Source: Folioceros fuciformis (taxonomy: Eukaryota > Anthocerotophyta > Anthocerotopsida > Anthocerotales). From it: a DNA stretch of 42,241 nucleotides. A program made the translations under genes and the position numbers. The stretch is from contig JBNGIO010006002.1 in assembly GCA_049999805.1 (NCBI GenBank), positions 150,882 through 193,122 on the forward strand, written 5' to 3'. Positions 10,089-22,047 of the stretch are shown here, one piece after another; position 1 is the first letter of the stretch, and the number at the start of each line of letters is the position of its first letter. The notes below the pieces were generated by a model, which ran no database searches, was not told the origin of the DNA, and worked only from the letters and a program-made list of their open reading frames with translations.

Positions 10089-13000
10089 ATGCAGCTTCGA
10101 TACATAAGCTCTCCTATACCTGCTATCAACCAGATCGACAAAGTTACAGCACTAGCTTGGTCCCCTAACAGGTTGGTACTGAAATGTGAAATCGACCGAG
10201 CTTCTTTTGATCACTGCTTCAGAGCAAGATACTTACAAGACGACTTCTTGAACAGTCGCAGACTCGCTGCTGTTTCTATGCAACGTGTTGTCAGCTTACT
10301 CGATGAAAATGGGGAACTGAAGGACAAGTTTTCGACAAAGCCTGCAGATCCTAGGGTGCTGGCTTTGAAACCGCATGGTTCAAGTCACAGTGACTTTGAC
10401 TGCCAACAAGTCTCCTACCGCTTAAAAAATGAAAGTCATCTGCCCTGCAGGAATCCAAGAGCTATATAGTAGTGGGCATGGTGTTTTCTCCTGATAGCAC
10501 GAGGTTGGCGATTGCACAAAGTGATCACATCATCTTTGTCTACAGGCTCGGGTACGTTGTGTACGTGCATGCGCATTCTGTTGGTTGCATGTTTTTGTTC
10601 CCTGTCCTGATGAGATTCTGGATGCTGCGTTAGGACGGAATGGGGGGACAAGAAGTCTATATGCAACAAGTTCCAGGAGACTTCCTCGATTGTGAGTATT
10701 GTGTGGCCAAGCAAACATCTCAACGACCTAGTGTTTGGCCTCTTTGATGGCAAAGTGAAGGTGCGATGTAACTTTCCCTCTTGCAGACTTCACCTGAGGA
10801 TTTGGCTTGCACGAGACGTGTTGACATGTTCGTGTTGAAAATTTGGGTTTTAGTCTGGCCATTTACGAACAAACAAGGCGGCAACTGTTTATGCACATGG
10901 AGGTGCGAGTCCTGTTGTAAGCCTCGCTGGTAGCCCTGATGGTTCAGCTTGCCTTGTTGGGCACCTCGATGGTTCAATTTACAGGTTAGAAACGCCATAG
11001 AATGGGATAGTCAGAGTCTTTCATGGAGATAATGTCTAAATGGATGGTCTGATTGCTTTCGGTGTTGTGTCGTCCTTAAGGTTAACTTTTGAGCCTTCCG
11101 GACATGGCATCTCTGCGGTCAAATTGGCAAATCATGGTACTGAGGGCAGCGAAGTCTGATCCAGGCAAACGTTTTCAGAAGCTGTGTGCTTGTCTGGACA
11201 TGCTTCATGTTTACGTTCGTTGCATCAGTTCTCAGAAATATTCCGTCTATAACTGCAAATGCGTATGATTGAATATGCTGCATGCAGGTAGCATTCCTTT
11301 TGTTCTTGCGTGGGGCAAGAGCATTGTTGCCGCAGGACCCGACTGCAAGGTGTTCTTGAATAGCGAATTATGTGCCTAGCTATCTCTCTTTGTTGGCTTG
11401 CATCACAAACTCAAAGCTTGCTCGCTCAACAGGTCGCATTCTTTGATACCAATGGTGGAATTCTGCAACAGTTCGATTACAGCAATATCCAGGTGTGCAC
11501 GATTACCGTGGAATAGACAGCAAAATACAAAGCCTCGCTTTGCCTGAGTTGATGATATGCAACATCCATGTAGGCTGCGCAAGAATTTGTCTCTGTGTGC
11601 TTTAATCCGAGTGGAGAGACAGTGGTGCTTGGGTGTTTCAATGGATTCCATACTTTCAGGTGCTGCATCATTGAGCAATGAGATTCTACAAAATGTTTGT
11701 ACTGGGAAGGACTCGCTTTGTCAGAAACACCAGCTGACCTAGACATTCTACAGCTTGACAGGTCAGAATGGGTTTTGGGAGGATATTGGAGGGATGGAAA
11801 TTGAGAACTTGTACACTGTATCTGCTCTGGCGTGGAAGCCCGACGGCAGGTTCCTGCCTCTTTTGCAACCCTATCTAATTGTGTTGCACGTCAGTGCCTT
11901 AGTTGTGTGTTCCTTATCTTGGGACAGTTTGTGTATAGACACAGTTTGTGTATGGAAACAGCATCCTTCTTGTGAATCAGGACATTGTACTCAGAAGTCA
12001 CTGGATTCAGGTATTTTACAACGGACTCACAGTAATTCCTTGTCATGAAAATTCAGCCAGCTTGCACTCGGCGGTCTGTGTGGGAATGTAGATCTCTTTG
12101 ATGCATGCCTCAGCAGGCACCGGTACCAGGACAAATTTGAATTCACGTACATCACAAAAAGCCAGGTTATGAATCACAACATTTAGAAATTGGGAAACGT
12201 GTAACAGTCCCAGTGTTTTCTGGCCGAAAGTTCTGTTTTGGGCTAAAGATCTGCAGTTGCTAGCAGGTGATCATAAAGAGGTTGTCATCTGGCACAAGGA
12301 TTGTCCTCCGCTCAGACTGTGGATTCGAAATCACCAAAATAAATATATATCATGATCAAGTGCGATCGCGTTGTCAAATGAAAATGTTCATGCTAACACT
12401 GGCTTGCAGTGAAGTTTTCCCACTCTAACCAATTAGACCTGGATTACAGTATCTCATAGCCCACACTCCTGAGACGCTGCTCATGGGCAATTTGGAGAGC
12501 TGCAAACTCTCAGAGGTGGGACACGTAATAGTGTGTAGTAATTTTTGGACCATTACCTCCTCATGATTGCAAAGTACTGCTCAATCAACGGTGATATGCA
12601 TTTATTTGAGACTCCCGAATGCTACAAACCAGGTGCCTTGGTGCGGGAGTGGAAATGAAAAATTTATAGTCGATTATCCGTCACTTTGTATGATCTACAA
12701 CGCAGGGGAGCTTTCCCTGGTGGAGTATGGTTGTAATGAGATATTGGGAACCTGCCGGACAGAGCATTTGACTCAATTTCTCATAAGTGTCCGCCTAAAC
12801 GACCACACATCGGCAGGGCAGGACGATAACAAGAAGATAGCATATCTTATAGACCTCCAGACTATCAGAATTCTTGATCTCGTAAGGTACTCCAACTGTA
12901 TTGTACTTTTCTATGTTCTGCGACATTGATTAGTATTGAGCAAAATGATTTCAGCTCTACACTTAAGCTGCTAATCCACGTGCTCTGAAATCACTTGTGT

Positions 13001-16000
13001 AGTGGCTGCACGGCTGGTTCACTCAACCATGACTGCCAGATTGATTGGCTTGAGTTAAATCCCAGTGCAACTTTTCTTCTTTTCCGGGACAGTAGACAAC
13101 AACTGCATCTGTTCAATCTTGCTACTCAGGTCCTCTTCCCCTAGGAATTGGCAAACGTCCTTTTGCCACTGAAAACATTAAGGCAGGCTGACTGGGGCAA
13201 GGCTCATTCAGTCTTCTGTGATCTTGATGTAGGAGCGGACAACCCTGTTGAGCTTTTGCAACTATGTTCAGTGGGTGCCAGATAGTGATGTTGTTGTTGC
13301 TCAGGTCTCATTGAAACGCCTTCTTCCTGGTGTTTGGCTGAACGGTTGCTCGTTCTGTGGTCTAAATCTCTTTCCTTTGGCTCACTGGTGAACTGTAGAA
13401 CATGGGGAACCTCTATGTGTGGTACAGCATAAAAAATCCTGAACAGTCTACGGTCTTTCCCATTAAGGTCAGGTTTTGAGACCAACTGAAGTTACAAGAT
13501 CTCATATTTGTTGGCTTGTTATGAGAATTAAGACCTGAACGTCTGATCTGAACTGAATTACTTGACATGAGGATGATTTAACAGGGAGAAGTAGAGAACA
13601 TCGAGCGAAGTCAAGGACGTACTGAAGTTATTGTGAATGAGGGACTGAATACGGTATGTTGTAGATTTCATCAGTTTGGTTGACGTTAAATCATGTCATA
13701 CTCAACCTGTGTACTGAACTTGGCAGAATGCAACTGTGGATGCAGGTAAGCTATGTCCTGGATGAAGCACTGATTGAATTCGGGTCGGCGCTGGAAAACT
13801 TAGACTATGACCGTGCAATTGCAATTCTTGAACCGCTCCAATTAACTGCAGAGACTGAAGCCATGTGGAGGCAGGTGGTAACTCATTCTCTGATAACTAG
13901 CTCAACAACTACATTTATGGTTCTGAACGGCAGTGAAACTATTTTGCTGACAAACTTTCTTGGAGACTAATTTCCAGCTGGGCTCGACTACCTTGTCATT
14001 CCGGGAGCTCACTTATGCAGAGCGTTGCTATGCAGCTCTCGGTGATGTTGCAAAAGTGCAATACATACACAAGGTGAAGTAGCAGTCATGTCTTTGGACA
14101 CAAATATTGGTTGCAGGGCCCTGAAAGAATCTGCTATACTTCCAGGTCAATAAGATAAAGGAAAGCCTGGTGCCAGAAGTCCAAAGAGAAGTTCTTGACC
14201 ACTACCTGGTCCGAGCAATGTTGGCTGTGCTTAAACATCAGTGGAAGGTCATCCTCATACATAATCTGCTTTCCTTTTTTTGAAGATGTGTACCCAGCCC
14301 ACTTTCAAGTGACGTGAATTGCAGGCAGCAGAAATAATCTTGCTCGAGCATGGACGTGTGGATGAAATTTTACAAATGTACACTCGGTGTCATAAGTAAT
14401 ACCGTCTGACCTGTCTAACATTCTAGTGCCGTGTCTTGTTATGAAATAATTCTGCTTTGAGCCGGTGTTCAGTACATCTGGTAACTATGAGTTATTGCAT
14501 TTCTGTCTGTGTGTCTGCTGGCTTCAGATGGAAGGAGGCCATAGCAGTTGCAGAGAGCCAAAATCACCCAGATGCGGGTTTGCTTAGGCGTAATTACTTT
14601 GAGCAGCTTTTGCAAACAGGGCAGGTATAATATGGAGAGCACAATTTTTGGATTGTCTTAAGCTCAGACTGCCCTAGTATCCAACCGTGTGGACCTAACA
14701 ACGTCAAGTTTGCAAGGAGGAGGAAGCTGGTAAATTGAAAGAGGCAGAAGGTGACGTTCTTGGCGCAGTAACTTTGTTTCTTAGAGGAGGTTTACCAGGA
14801 TATGCTGCAGATTGTGCCATGAAGCATTCATTTGCCTTTCAGGTGCACTGACACACACGGTCTTTTGCTGACTACTGTTTTCATGTACAGGGATTCGTGA
14901 GCCCTGCTAACACAGGAATTGCGTGTGGTCGCAGAGTGAAGTCCTTGAGTCAATAGCTGGAGCCCTTACTCGTGCAGGACTTTTCGAAAAGGTTCATATC
15001 GTTGACATGTGCTGGAGAGATGGTTCGATTTGGGAGGAGGCCCCGAAGTGATATCTCTAAAGCTGCCATTGGTTCAATGTGGCCAGGCTGGCATGTTTTT
15101 GGAAAGGTTTGGATACAACGATCGAGCCAAGGAATCATACCGACGAGGCCATGCATATCGGCAGGCAGTAGATCTTGCACGGAGGGAGTTTCCCAGTGAG
15201 GTTGTTCCCCTTGAAGAAGAATGGGGCAGTTGGCTCGTCTCTCAAAACCAGGTACACAGTCTATGATCAAGTTGGTTCATGCCCTTTCTCATTCCGGGTG
15301 GCTGCTATCATATAACCGAGGCAACAGGTGGATGCTGCCATCAATCATTTCATTGAAGCTGGATCCGGGACGAAAGCTGTAGAATCAGCCATAGCATCAA
15401 AGCAATGGACAAAAGCTGTGCAGATTTTAGAAGCTCAGAGCGCTCAGGTTGGGCACATTGGTTGCTATATCACTTTCTGATTGCTAAACCAAAGTTGCAG
15501 TAACATGAGAAACACATGTTCTTTTCAGGTTGCTCGCCCATTTTATGAGAAATTTGCAAGACATTTTGAAGCATCAAAGCAGTATGATGAGGCTGAGAAA
15601 TATTTCATCCGTGCGAAGCTTGCTAATGAAGCTCTTGAGATGTACATACGTGCCAGCAAATGGGAAGCTGCTCAGAAGGTCATTCTTATGATTTCCAGGA
15701 AGTCTTTGTGATGGCCACTGCAGACTAAGGTCTACCCTCATTTTCCTCCTGAGTTATTACAGGTGGCATCAAGATACTTATCAGAGGCACAAGCAGCAGT
15801 ATTATACTTGCAGCGAGCCACGGAATTAGAAGCACTTGGGCACTTCAAAGATGCTGAGGCATTGTATTTGGAAGCTAAAGAGCATGATCTAGCGATCAGC
15901 ATGTACAAGAAAGTACGAGCATTTGACAACATGATCCGCCTTGTCGCCAAATATCGGAGGGTAGGTTCTAATTTTTGGTGGTTATTGGTTGCTAGATGTG

Positions 16001-19000
16001 ACGCTTTCTGTATCTTAATCACTTACCCTCAAATGATGCAGGATCTGTTACAAGATACACATCTTGAACTGGCAAGGCAATTTGCAACCGAGGGTAATTT
16101 TCTGTGACACGTTCCTCAGTTGTTATATGTTTCATTTTTCAGTAGTAGGGGCATATCAAAGATTTATGAGAGTCCTGAGAAGCAAGATATGTCTTTCATC
16201 ATTGATGGCTGCTTCAATCAGCAGGTTCTATGAAAGACGCTGAAAAACACTTTCTGGAAGCTCAAGAGTGGAAGGCGGCTGTTACAGTAATAATCTGTGA
16301 CATGAACATTGATGTGGACATAGCCTCTGACATATAGTGATATCCAGTTGGGTCGTTATTCTGTGTGTTGCAGATGTACAGCGCAAAGGGCTTTTGGGAG
16401 GATGCTATGAGAGTCGCAAAACTGCATGGTGGCGTTGAGGGATCAAAAGAGGTACCTTTACTCAGATGGAATTCTTGAGTGAATTATTTCGATGTGAACC
16501 ACTCTTGATAATTTTATCTGTGCTAGGTTGCGTACGCATGGGCTGTTTCCCTTGGTGGAGAGAATGGGGCTCAGCTTCTGGCGAAGTTGGGTCTCGTGGA
16601 ACAAGCTATTGAATATGCAATGGAAGCTGGTGCATTCGAACATGCATTTGACTTATGTCGTGCTTCCTCTAAACTCAAGTTGCCTGAGGTGATTAGCATG
16701 ACATGGTCAACATAGCCCGTGGCAATTCATGTTCAAGAAGATCATTGTGGTGGGCTAAGTAGGTGCTGACGTTACCATGCGCCCACGACAGGTGCAATTC
16801 AAGTATGCTATGTATCTGGAGGATGAAGGTCGATTCAAAGATGCAGAAGAAGAATTTATAAAAGTTGGAAAGCCTCGGGAGGCTATAGAGATGTACATAC
16901 ATCAAAAGGACTGGCTTGCAGCAATGCGTGTGGCAGACTTGTGTGACCCTGCTGCCATCTCACATATTCAGGTCGGACATTGTCAACCTTAGAACATCTG
17001 ATTTGACAAGGAGTCTGTCTGTTATGCGATCCCCTTCCCACTCAGGAACAAGTGCTGTGGAGCAGATTGCACAGGCGCAGTTGCTAATAGAGAAGAAGGA
17101 ATTTGGCCAAGCTGAAGCACTCCTGACCAAGGTGGGAGTTGTCAGCTTGTTCAATCACTTTAAAGGCTAAATGTTCTAGGCCTTGGACGTCGTGCAACTG
17201 TTAATGGCTGGCTGAACGTCAGGCAAAGAGAGCAGATCGGGCAATATCCATGTACAAGGAGAACAACAAATGGGATGACGCCCTACGTGTTGCGAAGGTT
17301 TACATGCCAGCGAAAGTCCCTGATATCCATTCTGAGTTGGCTGCTCTCTTGCAGAGGTACATCTCCTCATTATCAGTGGCAATGTCATGATGTCATCTTC
17401 TCTGAGCAGGTAAGAAACATTGCTGTACCTAACGGGAGCAATCGGTTTACCATCTGTCATTCCTTACTCGCAGCCAGAATGGGGGCACGGAGACTCTGGA
17501 GATTATTATGGCCAGGGCTAGGGCTTTAGAGCATAGGCATAGCTATGACGAGGCCATAGATGCATACCTGCAGGTTGACGACATTGTCGTGCCAGATGTT
17601 CAAAAGCTTCAACAGGTCCCTAGCTCCAACATTTCACTCCAAGGTGATAGGATACCCCATCTGACACTCCGGAATAACTGATTCGTGGTCACCCTTTCCT
17701 TGTATGAAACAGATATGGATGATGGCCATAAAGGTGGCAAAAGAGCATGCACCAAGAAGCCTCCCAAATGTTGTGGCTGAAGTCGCCAAGAAACTAGCCA
17801 CTGTCAAATTATACAAAGACGCGGCAAAGCTTTATGAGGAAATCAACGCTCACCGGGAGGTAATGAACCGTGGTTGCACCGAGGTGTAGGAAACCAGGTG
17901 CATGTAGCTTACAAGCATGTATTCAACCTCAACTGATTTGTCAGGCAGCAGACCTTTATATTCTGACTGGAAATTGGGAGAAGGCACGTAGCGTGGCAGC
18001 GAACTCAACACAGCAGCTACACAAGGTAGTAAGGCATTCTAAAATAGCACCGGATTGTGATGGAGAACCTTGGTGAACTCATTCCTTAGGGAGCTCGTTA
18101 CGGATCTCTGGAAGATTGTCAAATGCGTTGTTAGATGGACAGACGTTGATGTAACGCGTTCTTACTAATGGCCAGCATGTGGAAGATCTTTACAAGAAAC
18201 ATTTGGTCGAAAAAGGGCAAGCAGATCAGCTGGTGAAAACAGGAAACATACCTGAAGCACTTGACCTTTACGTTCGACAGGAGAACTGGAAGAAGGTGAG
18301 CATCAGTGCTTTCCTTTGGCAGAGCCCGCATCGTTTTTCAACGTAATAGCATTTCAAGTCGTACTTCATTTGCAGGTGCACGAGCTTGCAAGTATTGTTG
18401 GTCCGGATTTACAAAAAGACTTTTCCATGCGTCACGCCAAATCCTGTTTACAGAAGGCCCAGGTTTTTCTACAGATGTATTGTTCGGGTAAGTTCTGCTT
18501 TTTCTGCTTGCATGCAAAGCCTGAATTTTGTTTGCTGTTGCCTATCCAGTGTCCCGAGGCAATCGCCGTTTTGGCCCGCTATGGGGTCCCATCAACTGCC
18601 CCAGCATTTGACCTCTGTTGCTTTGCTGCCCATCAACTACTCAATTCTACAGGGGACACGAGCGTTCTAGAATCCTCTGTGCAGGTAGGCAGGTTCTGTG
18701 CTTGTGCTTCCAGATGATTTGACCCACCAAAAATCATCGGACCAACTGTTGCAGGAATTGCGGGCTCTACTTTACGATGTGGTAAAACTGCTCAACAAAG
18801 GAAGCCCCGATGACTGTGGTGATTACCTCTGACCTTCACTGTATTTCATCAAGAAAATGCAGGATTCTTTGAGACCTTGAAACAGAGACTGAACATGATT
18901 CTACGCAAATGTAGAAGGCATGGAGTTGAAGAGATTACTATCAGCCACAAGTTTTATGAGATTACGGTTTATCGCCAGGGATCAGGTAGGTGCGTTATGC

Positions 19001-20004
19001 TGTTGATTCAGAGATGCCCCTTTCTAAGTCGACTGGGAATCCAACAAACAGAGTCTGCCCACGTCAGGGGCTCAAAGAGATGGAGGGCAAGCTCAGTATC
19101 TCGCTTCTGCGCTACGTTGGTGTAGTACCAGCAGATAGGGCCTTCTATGAAGCTGGAATAGCCTGCAAGAAGGTCACTGTCCTGCTCCCTTCTGAAACCA
19201 CTGATTGGCGAGTCTTTGTTGATTCCTGTCGCTTATCCCTCTTCTGCTTTGTGTGTTCCGCAGATTGGTTGGGAGAGCATGGCCTTTCTATACTTCAACC
19301 GGTATTTAGACATTGCAGATGGCATAGATGACCAAGACACCGGAGCAGCTTCAAACATACCAGAGTTCGAAACATCCGATATACCCCAAGACTTTCCCAT
19401 TCCCGAGAAACACCACGTGGAAGGTACAAGCCAGACGCCCATTTGCGTAGTGTGGAGCATAGTGGAGGCTCAGACCCTGTTTTCTTATCGTCATCCTGAT
19501 GCAGAGGCAACGAGGGAGGAAGTACGGGACTGGGTCATTCAACTCAGCATGGACCAACACGTGAGTTGCTGCTGCGGACCATTTTCCTGGTCGCGAAACT
19601 TAACTGTGACGACCGAGCGCCAACAAGGACGCTGAAAACTGTGCAGGTTAAACACACTTTCACCAAGAGGAGATGCGGGAGCTGCAAAGGAGAAATCTGT
19701 GCTTCAGCGTTGGTCTGCTATCTTTGCAAAGTAATGCAAGCGCACCTGCTTACATCTCTGCATGCTGAAATGCCAGTGTTCTTTACAACATTCTCCATTC
19801 TAGGTTCTCACTAGTGTTTTGCTGTTCTCTTGTTTGTAGGCGCGGGAAGATGCTTGCTGCGTTACGGGATTCCCTGTAGTCGGCGGCAACAGGGTGCAGT
19901 GCAAAGCATGCGGGACGCCTGCCAACAAGATCGACTGGAACAACTACGTCTTCAAATGCCAAACATGTCCATGGTGCTCCGCAACTCAGCAAGTCATCTA
20001 CTGA
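10089..20004 (+). CDS. IFT172: Intraflagellar transport protein 172 (IFT-B), 49 exons
   Basis: Peripheral IFT-B subunit needed to build cilia and flagella. Splicing by eye gives 5250 nt (1749 aa), the usual IFT172 length. Exon starts: 10089, 10262, 10451, 10634, 10854, 11081, 11288, 11433, 11574, 11754, 12057, 12267, 12450, 12633, 13003, 13233, 13399, 13585, 13746, 13978, 14146, 14325, 14528, 14717, 14935, 15087, 15328, 15529, 15763, 16042, 16225, 16374, 16527, 16792, 17066, 17223, 17474, 17713, 17945, 18176, 18376, 18550, 18755, 18863, 19068, 19264, 19505, 19647, 19840. N-terminal WD40 propellers ([64 protein letters not shown]) run to about residue 600, then a TPR-like helical solenoid ([46 protein letters not shown]). 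The C-terminus ([35 protein letters not shown]) ends at TGA 20002-20004. Exon 44-45 borders (18966/19068) are the least certain. Confidence 0.96.
18819..18862 (+). other. 44-nt intron in IFT172
   Basis: The join from ...GACTGTG|gtgatt to ...aatgcag|GATTCTTT keeps the frame (phase 1) and implies an intron of only 44 nt, the shortest in the gene. Other introns here are about 75-190 nt. The flanking protein is among the less conserved parts of IFT172, so the call rests on frame and splice sites. Confidence 0.6.
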
Positions 20005-20183
20005 CGAGCATGCTTCCCACCGCCGGTATCCCGATCTCCAGGCAAACGGGTCTCCTAGATCTGGTGGCAAGAAGTACTGCTGCATCACCTCACTTCACAC
20101 CTTCGCTTAACCTAATCGGATATGCACAGATGAAGGACCACCCCTCCTATGGACACCTCCTGGAGGAACTAGCGCTCGCTCAC

Positions 20184-21383
20184 TCATTGCTGTTGTCTGG
20201 ACTCCCTGGCATGCTCGCGAACAACTCGCAGTATGTCGCTGAAATGCACAACGCCCCGCAACAGACCTTCCGCGTCCGTGATCCAGACCCGGTGCACCTT
20301 GCTCTCCAGGGCTTTCCTCATGGCTTCGGCCAAGGTTGCATCCGGGGAGCAGGAGACGAGACGCCTAGGCTTGCAAGCCGCGTCCAGCAGCTTCCCTTCC
20401 TGCACAGCGGCCGCTCCTAGACCGTAACGCTTGGCGACCTCGGCGCGCTGCAAGAACTCCAGCAGCGGCCTGTGGCACCATAACCGGAGCGTCTCAGCAG
20501 CGCAAGCTCGCAGATCGCCGGCGGAGAAAGAACACAGCGCCTTCTTCCCCTTCCCGGAAGTGAACTCCGGCTCGACTCCTTCCGGCGAGGGCTCTAGCAC
20601 CGCCACTGCCGTCATCCCGTTGTTCCAGAGATGGAACACCGCACGGAGCAGATCGAAGTTCCCCGGCACGGCGACGATGTCATCGTGCACAGCCCCGACA
20701 TCAGACACGGAGTGCGAGGACAGAAAGCCTCCGAGCTCCGCGTCGTGGTCCAGCAAGAAGTGCACCAGGTCCGTCTGTGTGAGCATGTGATAGCCCGGGG
20801 AGAACTCCGTGAGCTCAACGCCCGCGCCGTGCTCCATCTGGCTTACAGCCGGGACCAGCGCGCGGTGGATGCCCTTGCTCATGGGCTCCATGGCCTCGTA
20901 CACGGTCGTGCTCGGGGAGATGGTCCACATGCTGAGGCCCTCCAGCGTGTGGCCGATCACCGTCGTCATCGGCCGCACCAGCCGCGTCTCCACGTCCGGG
21001 TCGAACCGGGTGTCGCAGAGGTGGATGAGGATGTCGAACACGCTCACCATGCCGATGTACTGCTTCCGCACCTCCCCCGTCACCTTGTCCGACTCCATGA
21101 TCATCGTGCCCCCCGCTCCGATCCAGTGCCCCGGGGGAGCAGCCACCGGCACCGCCATCACGTTGTGCGCCAGCATTGCGTTCAGCGCATCGCTCACAGT
21201 TGCCGAGTACGGCACCTCGATGAGCCTCCCCTTGTTCTGTGCCAGCTGCTGCACCTGCGTACCTTGCAGCACCCGCAGCATCTCCTGCCCCGGCTCCTGC
21301 GCCTGCTCCGCCTCCATCTCCAGCTTCCCTTGCTTCTTCGTCGCTCGCCCGTCCACCTCTCGCGGCCAAGCTCGCATCTGCAT
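20184..21383 (-). CDS. PV42: CBS-domain protein, SNF1-related kinase gamma-like PV42 type
   Basis: A single uninterrupted frame of 399 codons. It contains tandem CBS motifs: residues about 55-130 (LIEVPYSATVSDALNAMLAH, VMAVPVAAPPGHWIGAGGTM, YIGMVSVFDILIHL), about 155-225 (SPSTTVYEAMEPM, GIHRALVPAVS), about 240-300 (FDLLRAVFHLWNNGMTAVAV) and about 330-395 (SPDATLAEAMRKALESKVHRVWITD, LRGVVHFSDILRVV). The VAAPPGxWIGAGG..I..SDK.TG..RKxYIGM stretch is typical of plant PV42-like gamma relatives, which sense adenylates or other nucleotides in SnRK1-type regulation. An alternative start at 21317 (MEAEQAQEPG) would drop 22 residues and looks as good. It converges on IFT172, with 179 bp between stop codons. 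No introns, unlike its neighbours. Whether it binds the SnRK1 kinase cannot be told from sequence. Confidence 0.87.
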   Translation of the reverse strand: MQMRAWPREVDGRATKKQGKLEMEAEQAQEPGQEMLRVLQGTQVQQLAQNKGRLIEVPYSATVSDALNAMLAHNVMAVPVAAPPGHWIGAGGTMIMESDKVTGEVRKQYIGMVSVFDILIHLCDTRFDPDVETRLVRPMTTVIGHTLEGLSMWTISPSTTVYEAMEPMSKGIHRALVPAVSQMEHGAGVELTEFSPGYHMLTQTDLVHFLLDHDAELGGFLSSHSVSDVGAVHDDIVAVPGNFDLLRAVFHLWNNGMTAVAVLEPSPEGVEPEFTSGKGKKALCSFSAGDLRACAAETLRLWCHRPLLEFLQRAEVAKRYGLGAAAVQEGKLLDAACKPRRLVSCSPDATLAEAMRKALESKVHRVWITDAEGLLRGVVHFSDILRVVREHARESRQQQ

Positions 21384-22047
21384 CTACATTTGCCGCTGCA
21401 GGATAGCGCTAGCCCGGACCAGTTCTTTGCCAAGTGGCAATGCCATCGTGGCATGTCTCTGGGGCTGCCACGCGGCTCCGTAAGGACTCCAGCTGGGACG
21501 GGGATAAACATCATAGCTAATCTACGGCGTCATCGAGAGTCGGTGGCTCCACAACTGTAGGCGGCAGTGGATTAATTCGTTTGAGACCCCGGCCGATAAT
21601 TCGTATGAGACGCCGGCCGATAATTCGTATGAGACGCCGGCCGATAATTCGTGTGAGACGCCGGCCAATAATTCGTGTATGACGCGGCCTTGTTCCGGCC
21701 TGGCATGGCCTGCTGTGCGATCTCAACTGGATACTGCGTTGCGGTTGTTCTTGCAGTGCCGCGGTTTGTTGCAGGCTCGGTGGTTCGGAGATTTTGGCAG
21801 CAGATGCGAGCGGTGCGCATGTCGCTGCTGGCCTATGGTGAGTGATTCCCATTTAGTTGCTTTGCGAGGATTTCGTCGTGATCGTTTCCTTCTTCGTGTC
21901 GGGTGAGTATTTAGATGACAAAGTCTAGGTCTTTTGTTGCTGTGCTGTGATTGCGCAGGTGTGTGGGTAGTGAGGGGTGGTGTTGCAGTTAGGGGTTCCC
22001 GGGCTAGACTGCCTGGGTGTGCTGAGCGGGGATAGGGTCGGTTCTAC
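21384..22047. promoter_or_regulatory. Divergent intergenic region between PV42-like and CCHL genes
   Basis: 664 bp separate two divergent start codons. The middle holds the 24-bp tandem repeat described separately; the rest shows no gene. Confidence 0.5.
21587..21690. repeat. 24-bp GC-rich tandem repeat, about four copies
   Basis: Unit GGCCGATAATTCGTATGAGA followed by CGCC, with GGCC starts at 21591, 21615, 21639, 21663 and a partial at 21686. Copies differ by A/G at one or two sites. It lies between two divergent genes, about 200 bp upstream of the PV42-like start. On the minus strand it encodes a meaningless repeat in short frames. Confidence 0.93.

Noticed and set aside
20631-21560. 309-codon plus-strand frame antisense to the PV42-like gene
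   Set aside because: Its product is His/Arg/Leu-rich with no domain. It is a shadow of the GC-rich CBS gene on the minus strand.
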